From Candidatus Helarchaeota archaeon (lineage in GTDB: Archaea > Asgardarchaeota > Lokiarchaeia > Helarchaeales > HEL-GB-A), in assembly GCA_013375455.1 (NCBI GenBank), contig JABXJT010000041.1, positions 1-40,600 on the forward strand: 40,600 bases of DNA, read 5' to 3'. Both the position numbers and the translations under genes were made by a program. The notes under the pieces are model-generated. The model saw only the letters and a list, made by a program, of their open reading frames with translations, had not been told where the DNA came from and did no database searches. Positions 33,602 to 40,600 of the stretch are shown here, in pieces; within the stretch, counting starts at the first letter, position 1, and the number at the start of each line of letters is the position of its first letter.

Positions 33602-34786
33602 TTACCCATTTTCTATATTTTTGAGATAATTAGAAAGAAATTGTTGCAGATCTTGAGGAGTAGGACTTACACCCTTTCGGACGAAGAAGCTAGTTGTGCA
33701 GTTCCCGATGAGTGGAAGAACTTCAGCAGGTAAATCAAGCAGTAGCGCATAGGCGACACCTGCATCGAAATGATCACCCGCCGCCGTAGTGAATTGAGGG
33801 GAGGAGGTATAAGCATTCAGGATTATATTTTGTAGGTTTTCGGTCGCAATCGTTGCCACCTTTGGACCGTGTGAAATGACAAAGGATAAGTTTAATTTTT
33901 TTTGGATCGATTCCGTTAAATTAAGGGGATCTGTTGAAGCTTTCTCAGCTATGAAAGTCCCTAAATCTATGAGTTCTAAGTCATTTAAAAGTAAAACTAC
34001 TTGCACGTGGTCTTCAAATCGAGGAAGTAGCGTGGCTAATTCTTTCAATTGACTCCGAGGTTTCTTTCGTAAATCGGCCAAATCAAGTATGATGTATTTG
34101 TTTTTAGCAGAATGTGATAAGCTGGGAAAGATTCTATCTTGCAATTCTATAAAAATTTGCGACATTTTGGGGTTAGACGCCCAATATCCAATGCCCCATA
34201 AACGGCTTGAATCAAATTCCTCTATTAATTGGTCCTCTCCTATTTGTGAAATTATTTGATTCCAATCGGGTTCATTAATCCCTGCAAAATGGACCATCAT
34301 AATTTTACCATCAGTAAATTCATATGCATCGGTCAAACCAGGATTGCCTACAGACAGGAGAACGCATTGATAAATTTCTGTTAATTGTTCCTGAAAAATC
34401 TCTTTAATTTTTGGCAAACCGAATGCGCCAATTAGATGAACATTTTGAATGCGCCCACATAAAGTGGACAGTGCTCTGCCGACATTCGAGGTAAACCCTC
34501 CAACAGAAATTTTTTTAACAACGCGTTCTATAGAAGCACTTGACCCTGCCGATCGAGCAATTCTTTCTGCCCATTCTGAGATTTTTTCCATAATTTCATA
34601 TTCAAATGGAGATTTTCTAACGCGAATCACAGAAAAAACATTATCGATGTTTCCTTCAAACCCTAATAAGACTTGATCCAATAATTTCTCAGGAAATTTG
34701 GTGTCTCTCATTTTTTTTAGAGCAATATCTGTTTGATTCCGCGCTTCCTCATTACCTGAATCGGAATTTCGAATAAGTATCACCAT
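33602..34786 (-). CDS. PfkB (ribokinase) family carbohydrate kinase
   Basis: A 394-aa sugar kinase. LLGFEGNIDNVFSVIRVR (~40-57) is the N-terminal substrate-binding strand with the conserved G-N-x-D, GGFTSNVGRAL (~95-105) is the Gly-rich substrate segment, and TTAAGDHFDAGV carries the anion hole and catalytic Asp338. The first Gly of the usual GAGD is Ala. The protein has ~40 extra residues before the domain. Which sugar it phosphorylates is not visible; context (isomerase, GH5, IolD-like enzyme) suggests a hexose, ketose or inositol breakdown product. It is divergent from the TPP enzyme gene, with 69 bp between starts, which probably contains both promoters. Confidence 0.88.
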   Translation of the reverse strand: MVILIRNSDSGNEEARNQTDIALKKMRDTKFPEKLLDQVLLGFEGNIDNVFSVIRVRKSPFEYEIMEKISEWAERIARSAGSSASIERVVKKISVGGFTSNVGRALSTLCGRIQNVHLIGAFGLPKIKEIFQEQLTEIYQCVLLSVGNPGLTDAYEFTDGKIMMVHFAGINEPDWNQIISQIGEDQLIEEFDSSRLWGIGYWASNPKMSQIFIELQDRIFPSLSHSAKNKYIILDLADLRKKPRSQLKELATLLPRFEDHVQVVLLLNDLELIDLGTFIAEKASTDPLNLTESIQKKLNLSFVISHGPKVATIATENLQNIILNAYTSSPQFTTAAGDHFDAGVAYALLLDLPAEVLPLIGNCTTSFFVRKGVSPTPQDLQQFLSNYLKNIENG

Positions 34787-34855
34787 AATTTTAATGCAAT
34801 TTAATCCTATTTTACTATTAAATACAGATAGATTGGATTTTACATTCGGACATAA

Positions 34856-36688
34856 ATGCCTTTAGATCAGTATGAGTTTGTGATTGGAATGAGATTAACA
34901 GGCAGCGAAATTATAGTTGAATATCTACTCAAAGAGAAAGTCCCATACGTGTTTGGGATACCTGGACATGGGTGCTTGGGATTGACTGATGCTTTCAGAA
35001 AGCATAAAGAAATACAAGTTATTCAAATGAAACAGGAAATGAGTGGAGTGCATATGGCAGATGCCTATTATCGGGTGTCTGGAAAACCGTTAGTCGTCTT
35101 CACTTCAATTGGACCTGGTGCAATTAACACGGCTATTGGGTTAGCAAGTGCTTATGTCGATTCAATTCCAGTTTTAGTGATTACCGGAGATACACACGTG
35201 CACATGCGAGGAAAGGGAGTTCTACAAGAGATAGAGAGAAGCCGTGATTCTGATTTGCCACGAGTCCTCGAACCCATCGTGAAGCGATCTTGGCAAGTGG
35301 CGAAGGTAGAACAATTACCTAGTGTAATGAAACGCGCTTTTAATCTAATGATGACCGGGCGGCGCGGTCCCGTTCACATCGATTTGCCTATGGACGTGCA
35401 ATGTGATTCCATTGAAACAGAAATTCCTGAACCGGGGCAACACACCTCAATTGATCGGATGATAGGGGATTCACGGAAAATTAAGGAAGCTGTTGAGCTT
35501 ATTTTGAAAGCAAAGCGCCCGGTGATCTTGGTCGGTGGAGGACTCGTGACATCTGAGGCATTTCAAGAATTGAAAGAATTTGATGAGTTAATTGGAGCCG
35601 CTGTCCTTACTACAATGATGGGGAAAAGCGCATTTCCTGAGGATCATCCACTCTATGCTTGGCATACGGGTTCAAAAGGTACCACTTCTGGATTGAAATT
35701 GAGTTCCACGGCAGACGTCCTCATCGCAATTGGGTGCCGTTTTGCAGATGAAACTACTTCTTCCTATAAAGATGGCATCAGCTTCTCAATTCCCCCTACT
35801 AAGCTGATTCACATTGATATTGATCCTTCTGAAATTGGGAAAAATTATCCGGTTGCGGTAGGGATAGTTGGAGATGCCAAGAGCGTGCTCCAAGAGTGCA
35901 TCAAGGAGTTGAAAACGAGAGGTGCGAAAAAAAATTATGAAAATACCGCTTATTTTCAAGAAATTCAGGACCTTAAGGCTGAATGGTTCAAAATTATTCA
36001 GAATTTTAAGGATGATTCAAAAGTACCAGTAATGATTTCCACTGTATTACAGGAAGTGCGAAACGCGATTGCCCGTGATGCAATTGTGATTACCTCATCT
36101 GGTAATATACAAGCTCAAATGTTGCAGGAATTTTCATTTTATGAACCTAAAACTTGTATTACTGCAGGAGGGTTCTCAACTATGGGCTATACAGTTCCAG
36201 CAACTATTGGAGCGAAATTAGCAGCACCCGAACGGCAAGTAGTAGGAATGGTAGGCGATGGCGACTTTATGATGACAATGCAAGAATTAGCTACAGCAGT
36301 CCAGTACAACATACCAATTCTCATTATCTTAGTAAATAACATGGGGTGGGTTGCTATCTCTGACCTGCAACGGGCTGTTTATGGTGAGCAGCACTCTTAT
36401 GCAACCGAATTCTATGATCAGGAGGGAAATATTTATACACCTGATTTCAAAACCATTGCGGAAGGATTTGGTTGTTATGCCGAAAAAATTTCAAAATCTG
36501 AAGAAATTCAACCTGCTATCAAACGCGCTCTAGATTCCGGTAAGCCTGCAGTTATTGAAATCATTGTCAATCGAAATTATCCATTTTCTGGAAGTCCAGC
36601 ACATGGTTGGTGGGATGTCCCGATTCCTACATATTTGAAAGAGAAAAGAAAAAAGTATGAAGCTGATATTAAGAGAGAGAAATTGTGA
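34856..36688 (+). CDS. TPP-dependent enzyme, acetolactate synthase / IolD-like
   Basis: A 610-aa three-domain ThDP enzyme. The catalytic Glu61 sits in KQEMSGVHMADAYYR; GPGAINTAIGLASAYVDSIP and GDTHVHMRG follow; the central domain has ILVGGGLV; the ThDP-binding motif is G467-D-G-D through LVNNMGW (~490-496). Several stretches recall IolD (3D-3,5/4-trihydroxycyclohexane-1,2-dione hydrolase of inositol breakdown): TSIGPGA, VLQEIE, LEPIVKRSWQV, and the C-terminal WWDVPIPTYLKEKRKKYE, near the WWDVPVAEVS ending of IolD. True acetolactate synthase is the main alternative. The family N-terminus (MRLTGSEIIVEYL) begins at residue 12, so ATG 34889 is a possible start. Confidence 0.85.
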   Translation: MPLDQYEFVIGMRLTGSEIIVEYLLKEKVPYVFGIPGHGCLGLTDAFRKHKEIQVIQMKQEMSGVHMADAYYRVSGKPLVVFTSIGPGAINTAIGLASAYVDSIPVLVITGDTHVHMRGKGVLQEIERSRDSDLPRVLEPIVKRSWQVAKVEQLPSVMKRAFNLMMTGRRGPVHIDLPMDVQCDSIETEIPEPGQHTSIDRMIGDSRKIKEAVELILKAKRPVILVGGGLVTSEAFQELKEFDELIGAAVLTTMMGKSAFPEDHPLYAWHTGSKGTTSGLKLSSTADVLIAIGCRFADETTSSYKDGISFSIPPTKLIHIDIDPSEIGKNYPVAVGIVGDAKSVLQECIKELKTRGAKKNYENTAYFQEIQDLKAEWFKIIQNFKDDSKVPVMISTVLQEVRNAIARDAIVITSSGNIQAQMLQEFSFYEPKTCITAGGFSTMGYTVPATIGAKLAAPERQVVGMVGDGDFMMTMQELATAVQYNIPILIILVNNMGWVAISDLQRAVYGEQHSYATEFYDQEGNIYTPDFKTIAEGFGCYAEKISKSEEIQPAIKRALDSGKPAVIEIIVNRNYPFSGSPAHGWWDVPIPTYLKEKRKKYEADIKREKL

Positions 36689-36717
36689 AATAAAATACTG
36701 AATTGGAGTTGTGTCAG

Positions 36718-37470
36718 ATGTCTGAAGACTTAAAATCTACCGATGAGGGCCCAAAGAAACCTGATAAATTTCTGATCGGTCCTGGATTTGGGTTATTTTT
36801 AATGGGGTTGATTTATCTTGTCTGGTGGCTTATTTTTTCTGTTGAATATATTTTTGGTCCAATGGGAGATGTGCGGTGGGCACACAATTGGGCTTATGCC
36901 ATCATAATAATGACAGTGGGGGCAGCATGGTATCACAAAAGCGTTATCTCGCGAACCATTGCCGTAGTTCAAGCTTTTATGTTGCCTGTTACCGCTAGTG
37001 GTTCCTTTGATACGTTTATTATGACCTACATTACAATTGGCATTGGGGCCGCATGGGGAATAACAGTAGCTCTCGAACGCATGCGTGGTAAGATGTTTCT
37101 CCAAGAGCGGTTACAGCGAAGGACTTGGCTTTGGATATGCATGCATACTGTAGTTGTGTCTTGGATATTAATAGCGCATATGGGGTTAGTATTTTTTCTA
37201 GGGCGTGTGCCATTTGAGAATCAACTTATAGGTTTGGGCCCGTACGTAGGGTTCCTAGCACACCTTCCCCCAGAATTGACGGAGTTAGCAACCTGGACGT
37301 TCGATATCACGCTCATAATCTGGGCTCTGATTGTACTTTATGATCAATTTAAACTTGGGTATAATGTCAAAAATAAACCTTGGCCACGCAGGAGTTTCTG
37401 GATGGTTTTGGTATGTATGGGCTCGAGCTTAATAGCACTTTGGATTCAAGCGGCAATCTTTGGAATTTAA
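36718..37470 (+). CDS. Six- to seven-TM hypothetical membrane protein
   Basis: A 250-aa protein with a hydrophilic N-terminus (MSEDLKSTDEGPKKPDKF) and about seven hydrophobic segments, many Trp-rich (LVWWLIFSVEYIFG, RRTWLWICMHTVVVSWIL). I place the start at ATG 36718, with GGAG 10 nt upstream, rather than the TTG at 36703. It follows the TPP enzyme by 29 bp and is probably co-transcribed, which would fit a transporter or membrane partner for that pathway, but the family is not recognised. Confidence 0.75.
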   Translation: MSEDLKSTDEGPKKPDKFLIGPGFGLFLMGLIYLVWWLIFSVEYIFGPMGDVRWAHNWAYAIIIMTVGAAWYHKSVISRTIAVVQAFMLPVTASGSFDTFIMTYITIGIGAAWGITVALERMRGKMFLQERLQRRTWLWICMHTVVVSWILIAHMGLVFFLGRVPFENQLIGLGPYVGFLAHLPPELTELATWTFDITLIIWALIVLYDQFKLGYNVKNKPWPRRSFWMVLVCMGSSLIALWIQAAIFGI

Positions 37471-37534
37471 GTGAAATCTTTGGTAACAAGTATGATAATA
37501 CTATTTTAAATTGTGAAAAAACGAAAAGGCATTT

Positions 37535-38053
37535 ATGAATAATTCAACTAAAAAATATGGCCTTTCGATTGGGGAGAAAGCTCCTTCATTTGAAACCATT
37601 GATACTGAGAAAAATCCTGTGAGTCTAGAGGAATTATTAAAGAATTTCAGAGGTGTTTTAATAGATTTTTTTCGTGGAAGTTGGTGAGCATATTGTAAAA
37701 AGAATCTAAAAGTTCTCAGAGACGGGCATTCTGAAATCGAAAGTCGCGTTATAAAACTGATAGCAATTGCGGTCGATAGTCCAAGAAACCTGAGAAAGCT
37801 ACACGAGCGTTATCAATCGCCTTTTCAATATATTGCAGATCGAGGAGGTGAAATAGCGAAAAACTATAACGTCTATTTTACCAAAGACCAGCCTGATCCT
37901 GAGCACATCCACGATGAATTCCAAGATAATCATGCCATCCCCTCAAAGTTCCTAATTAACAAGGAAGGAATAATTGTCTGGCAAGATGTGGGAAACAAAG
38001 AAAATAGGCCATTAATGGAAACAGTAATTGATGCAATTGAAAAGAATTTATGA
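37535..38053 (+). CDS. Selenoprotein: peroxiredoxin-like (AhpC/TSA, thioredoxin fold) with in-frame UGA
   Basis: The frame runs from ATG 37535 (AAAGG 7 nt upstream) to TGA 38051-38053, 172 codons, interrupted only by TGA at codon 51. Around it the protein reads VLIDFFRGSW-(UGA)-AYCKKNLKVL; homologous Prx-like proteins have a V/L-x-F-Y-R-G-x-W-C-P-Y-C motif, so UGA replaces the first redox Cys and Cys54 remains: U-x-x-C. Downstream the fold continues without error (IKLIAIAVDS, SPFQYIADRGGEIAKNYNVY, AIPSKFLINKEGIIVWQDVG). The N-terminal GLSIGEKAPSFETIDTEKNP is typical of AhpC/TSA proteins. A SECIS-like hairpin follows the stop. It should reduce peroxides or disulfides in the cytoplasm. Confidence 0.9.
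37685..37687 (+). other. Selenocysteine UGA codon (Sec51)
   Basis: This in-frame TGA occupies the position of the first Cys of the W-C-x-Y-C redox motif. Coding clearly continues on both sides in one frame, and a SECIS-like structure is in the 3' UTR. Confidence 0.85.
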
Positions 38054-38056
38054 TGC

Positions 38057-38132
38057 AAAACTCAGAGAAGAATGACTCAAACATGTAAAACGGAGATGTT
38101 TGAGGACTGCCCTGCCCGGGATTCTGAGTTTT
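38057..38132 (+). promoter_or_regulatory. Eukaryotic-like SECIS element in the 3' UTR
   Basis: Starting 4 nt after the stop codon: an outer helix AAAACTCAGA (38057-38066) with TCTGAGTTTT (38123-38132), an internal loop (GAAGA on the left, 16 nt on the right), ATGA at 38072-38075, an inner 9-bp helix CTCAAACAT (38076-38084) with ATGTTTGAG (38096-38104), an 11-nt apical loop GTAAAACGGAG containing AAAA, and GA at 38105-38106 facing ATGA. AUGA...GA flanking the inner helix is the kink-turn-like SBP2-binding core of eukaryotic SECIS elements, and unpaired AA in the apical loop is a further hallmark. Lokiarchaeal selenoprotein genes are known to carry such elements. Confidence 0.85.
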
Positions 38133-38145
38133 TTTCAATTTTTCT
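38129..38145 (+). terminator. T-rich transcription terminator after SECIS
   Basis: A TTTTTTT run followed by CAATTTTTC directly behind the SECIS outer helix. Archaeal RNA polymerase stops at such T-tracts; it also forms part of the outer helix pairing. Confidence 0.5.
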
Positions 38146-38183
38146 TATACTTGAAGGAAAATAGTTATTGAATGTAATGCCCA

Positions 38184-38206
38184 TATTGATTATCCCCGGA
38201 TCAATA
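38184..38206. promoter_or_regulatory. Inverted repeat upstream of the winged-helix gene
   Basis: TATTGAT (38184-38190), 9-nt spacer TATCCCCGG, ATCAATA (38200-38206). It lies 60 bp before the start of the small winged-helix protein and could be its own operator. Short, so possibly chance. Confidence 0.3.
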
Positions 38207-38265
38207 GTAACTAATTTTAATGCAGAATTCAAAGGTTTTTTTCAAATAATGAAGGTGTGTTAAAT

Positions 38266-38481
38266 ATGAGTGAATTAACGGAAGATCAAAAATTTTTATT
38301 ACAGACCCTACAGCAGAATGGCGGGAAGATGGTTTATGATGATTTAAACAAGATATGCAGTGAAAAGTTTGAGGGTGTTCGATTGATCCTGAAAAAGTTG
38401 AAGGGTCTAGGTTACGTGAATTATCCAGGCGTCATACCCATGTTCGGTTCCACCATTGAATTGATTAAAACAGAATTATAA
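38266..38481 (+). CDS. Small winged-helix protein
   Basis: A 71-aa protein: helix (EDQKFLLQTLQQNGG), helix (VYDDLNKICSEKF), helix (GVRLILKKLKGLGYV) and a wing (NYPGVIPMFGSTIELIK). This is a compact winged helix-turn-helix with the recognition helix at ~33-46, probably DNA-binding. I chose ATG 38266 because GAAGGTG lies 8 nt upstream; GTG 38257 overlaps that site. It is 19 bp before the hydroxyacyl-CoA dehydrogenase gene and likely co-transcribed, so it may regulate that operon. Confidence 0.7.
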   Translation: MSELTEDQKFLLQTLQQNGGKMVYDDLNKICSEKFEGVRLILKKLKGLGYVNYPGVIPMFGSTIELIKTEL

Positions 38482-38500
38482 ATCACAAGTGGGTTGAAAA

Positions 38501-39682
38501 ATGGCTCTTGAAAATGTGAAAAACATCGTGATCATTGGAGCCGGCTTGATGGGACACAATGTGGCTCAAATCGCACTGATGACGGGCTATAATGTCGTGC
38601 TGGTGGATATTAAGCAAGAATTCATTGATAACGGGATTGCGATGATAGAACAGGGCTTGAAAAAGCTCGAAACGAAAGGGAAATTAGGGGAAGGAGTGAC
38701 AGCGGTTGATGTTCAGACCCGATTAAAAACGTCTCTAGATCTAGCCTCGGCTGTAAAAGATGCTGATTTTGTTATTGAAGCCGTGGTGGAAGATATGGAC
38801 GTGAAAAAGCAAGTCTTTCAAACTTGCGATGAAAATTCGCCACCCAATTGTGTTTTAGCAACTAATACTTCGACCATGTCCATTACCGAAATTGCCACCG
38901 CGACCAGCCGGTCAGAAAAGGTCTGTGGGATGCATTTCTTCAACCCACCCATCTTAATGCGATTGATTGAAATCATCGCTGGCGAGAAGACTTCGGAGGA
39001 AACCATGGATCTCGGTGTGAAACTCGGGAAAAGCTTGGCTTGCCTGCGCGGGAAGCGATACGTTCCGCGAGTCCTGAAAGATAGACCCGGATTCATTGTC
39101 AATCGGTTGAATGCGCCAGTTTCAATTTATTTGAATTATATCTTTGATCTCGCCGCTGAAAAGGGCATTGCCTGGGCGCAAATTGACGCGGATGCGGGTA
39201 GTATCATACCAATGGGTCCGTGTGAACTGTCAGATTACGTTGGAATCGACACTTCATTCCATAGCCAGAATTATTACGCTAAGACACTTTCCCCTGATTT
39301 TAATCCCGGTAAAATAATTACGAAAATGATGGAAGAAGGAAAGCTAGGTAGGAAATCGGGACAGGGGTTCTTCGATTGGTCCAAGGGGCGACCGAAAATT
39401 GATAAATCGGTGAAAGCTGGGCTTTTCAACGTTACAGCTTCGGTGGCAATCATGTTGAATGAAGGGTGTCGTCTTTTAGAAGAAGGCGTGGCAAGCGGGT
39501 ATAAGATTATCGATGAAGCAAACATGGCAGGGATGAATACCCCGGGTCCCTTTGGTCCTGGAAAGAAGGAATATACGAAATGGGTTGAACTACTTGAGAA
39601 GCTGGCTGGGGAGACAGGGAAAAATTACTTTCGCCCATGTGAGTTGATGAGATCTGGTGGGTTTCTACAAATGCGAAAATAA
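38501..39682 (+). CDS. 3-hydroxyacyl-CoA dehydrogenase (NAD-dependent)
   Basis: A 393-aa dehydrogenase. The NAD-binding GxGxxG is GAGLMG at 13-18, followed by the acidic residue of VLVDIK; FVIEAVVEDMDVKKQVF, ATNTSTMSI and the catalytic His in GMHFFNPP are all the family's conserved stretches. The C-terminal domain is duplicated in the usual way (DRPGFIVNRL, GPCELSDYVGID, GRKSGQGFFDW, then a second helical repeat to ~390). It oxidises L-3-hydroxyacyl-CoA in beta-oxidation or runs in reverse in butanoyl-type synthesis. No enoyl-CoA hydratase domain is fused. The acyl-CoA synthetase at 22.3 kb could feed the same path. Confidence 0.93.
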   Translation: MALENVKNIVIIGAGLMGHNVAQIALMTGYNVVLVDIKQEFIDNGIAMIEQGLKKLETKGKLGEGVTAVDVQTRLKTSLDLASAVKDADFVIEAVVEDMDVKKQVFQTCDENSPPNCVLATNTSTMSITEIATATSRSEKVCGMHFFNPPILMRLIEIIAGEKTSEETMDLGVKLGKSLACLRGKRYVPRVLKDRPGFIVNRLNAPVSIYLNYIFDLAAEKGIAWAQIDADAGSIIPMGPCELSDYVGIDTSFHSQNYYAKTLSPDFNPGKIITKMMEEGKLGRKSGQGFFDWSKGRPKIDKSVKAGLFNVTASVAIMLNEGCRLLEEGVASGYKIIDEANMAGMNTPGPFGPGKKEYTKWVELLEKLAGETGKNYFRPCELMRSGGFLQMRK

Positions 39683-39699
39683 TCATTAAGGGGAAGTGT

Positions 39700-40600
39700 A
39701 TGGCTCAAATAGTAATTGATACTGAAATTAAAGATAAAAAAGTAATAAGTAGACATATCTACGGACATTTTGCAGAGCATTTAGGACGATGTATTTATGA
39801 TGGATTATGGGTTGGAGAAGATTCCTCCATACCAAATATTAAAGGATTTAGAAAAGATATCCTAGAAGCTTTGCGTAGAATTAAAATTCCAGTTTTACGA
39901 TGGCCTGGAGGTTGCTATGCGGATTATTACCATTGGATGGATGGAATAGGTCCAAGAGATAGGAGGCCAAGTACTGTAAATACTCAATGGGGAAAGGTTA
40001 CGGATGATAATCATTTTGGAACTCATGAATTTATGGACTTATGCGAATTACTTGGTTGTGAACCATATATTTGTGGAAATGTGGGGAGTGGCACTGTCCA
40101 GGAAATGCGACAATGGATTGAGTATTTAACGCATGACGGGAAAAGCCAAATGGCCGATCTTCGCCGTTCTAACGGGAGAACAGAACCCTGGAAGGTAAAA
40201 TATTGGGGAGTTGGAAATGAAAACTGGGGATGTGGGGGGAGCATGCGTGCTGAATATTATACTGATTTATTTTTACGATATTCAACCTTTTGTGCTGATT
40301 ATGGGAATAATAAATTGTACAAGATTGCTTGTGGTCCTGCCGGTAACCTACCATTAAAATGGTTAGAACGGTGGGTTGAAGAAATTCTGGTGCGAATTAC
40401 CCCAGTTTCGGCATTTGGCTTTGAAATAATCCACGGAATCTCCTTGCATTATTACACTTTTGAAGGTGACCTAATTAATAAGGGCTCGGCGACTGATTTT
40501 ACTGAAAAGGACTGGGCTACCGTCATGAGAAGAACATTACACATGGAAAAGTACATCTCAAGGATAAAGGCAATTCTGGAGACTCATGATCCCCAGAAAA
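39700..40600 (+). CDS. GH51 alpha-L-arabinofuranosidase, N-terminal 300 residues (cut by window end)
   Basis: The frame starts at ATG 39700 behind AAGGGGAAGTGT and is open to the last base. IYGHFAEHLGRCIYDGLWVG (~19-38), LRWPGGCYADYYHWMDGIGP (~65-84), and the acid/base Glu174 in VKYWGVGNENWGCGG are the GH51 signature segments; the nucleophile Glu would lie at or beyond the edge. The enzyme releases terminal arabinofuranose from arabinans or arabinoxylans. No signal peptide, so it acts inside the cell on imported oligosaccharides. Complete members have roughly 500 residues. Confidence 0.92.
   Translation, partial: MAQIVIDTEIKDKKVISRHIYGHFAEHLGRCIYDGLWVGEDSSIPNIKGFRKDILEALRRIKIPVLRWPGGCYADYYHWMDGIGPRDRRPSTVNTQWGKVTDDNHFGTHEFMDLCELLGCEPYICGNVGSGTVQEMRQWIEYLTHDGKSQMADLRRSNGRTEPWKVKYWGVGNENWGCGGSMRAEYYTDLFLRYSTFCADYGNNKLYKIACGPAGNLPLKWLERWVEEILVRITPVSAFGFEIIHGISLHYYTFEGDLINKGSATDFTEKDWATVMRRTLHMEKYISRIKAILETHDPQK

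Noticed and set aside
37688..38053. Treating the second half of the peroxiredoxin gene as a separate gene or the whole as a pseudogene
   Set aside because: There is one TGA only, no frameshift, it sits at the redox-Cys codon, and a SECIS-like hairpin follows the stop.
1..40600. CRISPR array, tRNA or rRNA genes
   Set aside because: I saw no regularly spaced repeat-spacer pattern, no cloverleaf-type sequence and no rRNA-like stretch.

Overview
This 40.6 kb window is AT-rich, gene-dense archaeal DNA, and its content points to an Asgard archaeon, most likely of the Lokiarchaeia type. The evidence is: an Arf/Rag-type small GTPase (GLDNSGKT, WELGGQE, HKFD) directly upstream of a longin-like protein; a secreted/transmembrane protein whose cytoplasmic tail is another longin-like domain; a peroxiredoxin-like gene with an in-frame UGA at the redox-cysteine position, followed by a 3' UTR hairpin with the AUGA/GA arrangement of a eukaryotic-type SECIS element; orphan corrinoid protein; and many multi-pass membrane proteins of unknown function. 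Taxonomy is inferred from gene content only; there is no rRNA or ribosomal protein gene here.

Layout. 0-5.4 kb: two copies of a 216-bp repeat (83-298 and 5210-5425), resembling the hairpin-bearing end of an IS200/IS605-type element, bracket a membrane-anchored unknown, a GNAT acetyltransferase, a two-TM unknown, a low-molecular-weight phosphotyrosine phosphatase and a Lys/Pro-rich linker protein. 5.4-7.5 kb: tandem four-TM paralogues plus another membrane protein. 7.5-9.5 kb: minus-strand cluster of Rag-like GTPase, longin-like partner and an MBL hydrolase. 9.6-13.8 kb: nitroreductase, small membrane protein, the TM-longin surface protein and a second MBL-fold protein with an HxHxEH motif. 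13.8-18.9 kb: lipid (DAG/sphingoid) kinase with a membrane protein, a DUF169 protein, a four-TM paralogue, corrinoid protein and a Cys-rich DUF6485-like protein. 18.9-26.6 kb: tandem methionine-gamma-lyase-like enzymes, a PH-like membrane protein, an acyl-CoA synthetase and tandem coiled-coil proteins. 26.8-29.1 kb: a DHA2-type MFS exporter with a perfect palindrome abutting its start codon, and a seven-TM protein. 29.1-29.6 kb: a recombination scar (duplicated isomerase 3' end, antitoxin-like mini-gene, GC-rich foreign ORF fragment). 29.6-40.6 kb: carbohydrate genes (fucose-isomerase-like protein, GH5, PfkB kinase, IolD/acetolactate-synthase-like TPP enzyme, GH51 arabinofuranosidase cut by the window end), plus the selenoprotein with its SECIS and a 3-hydroxyacyl-CoA dehydrogenase.

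Functionally the window combines sugar/polyol and glycolipid breakdown, acyl-CoA and sulfur-amino-acid metabolism, and Asgard-specific GTPase/longin membrane biology. The strongest single observation is the selenoprotein plus eukaryotic-like SECIS at 37535-38132, which a standard ORF caller misses because of the UGA.
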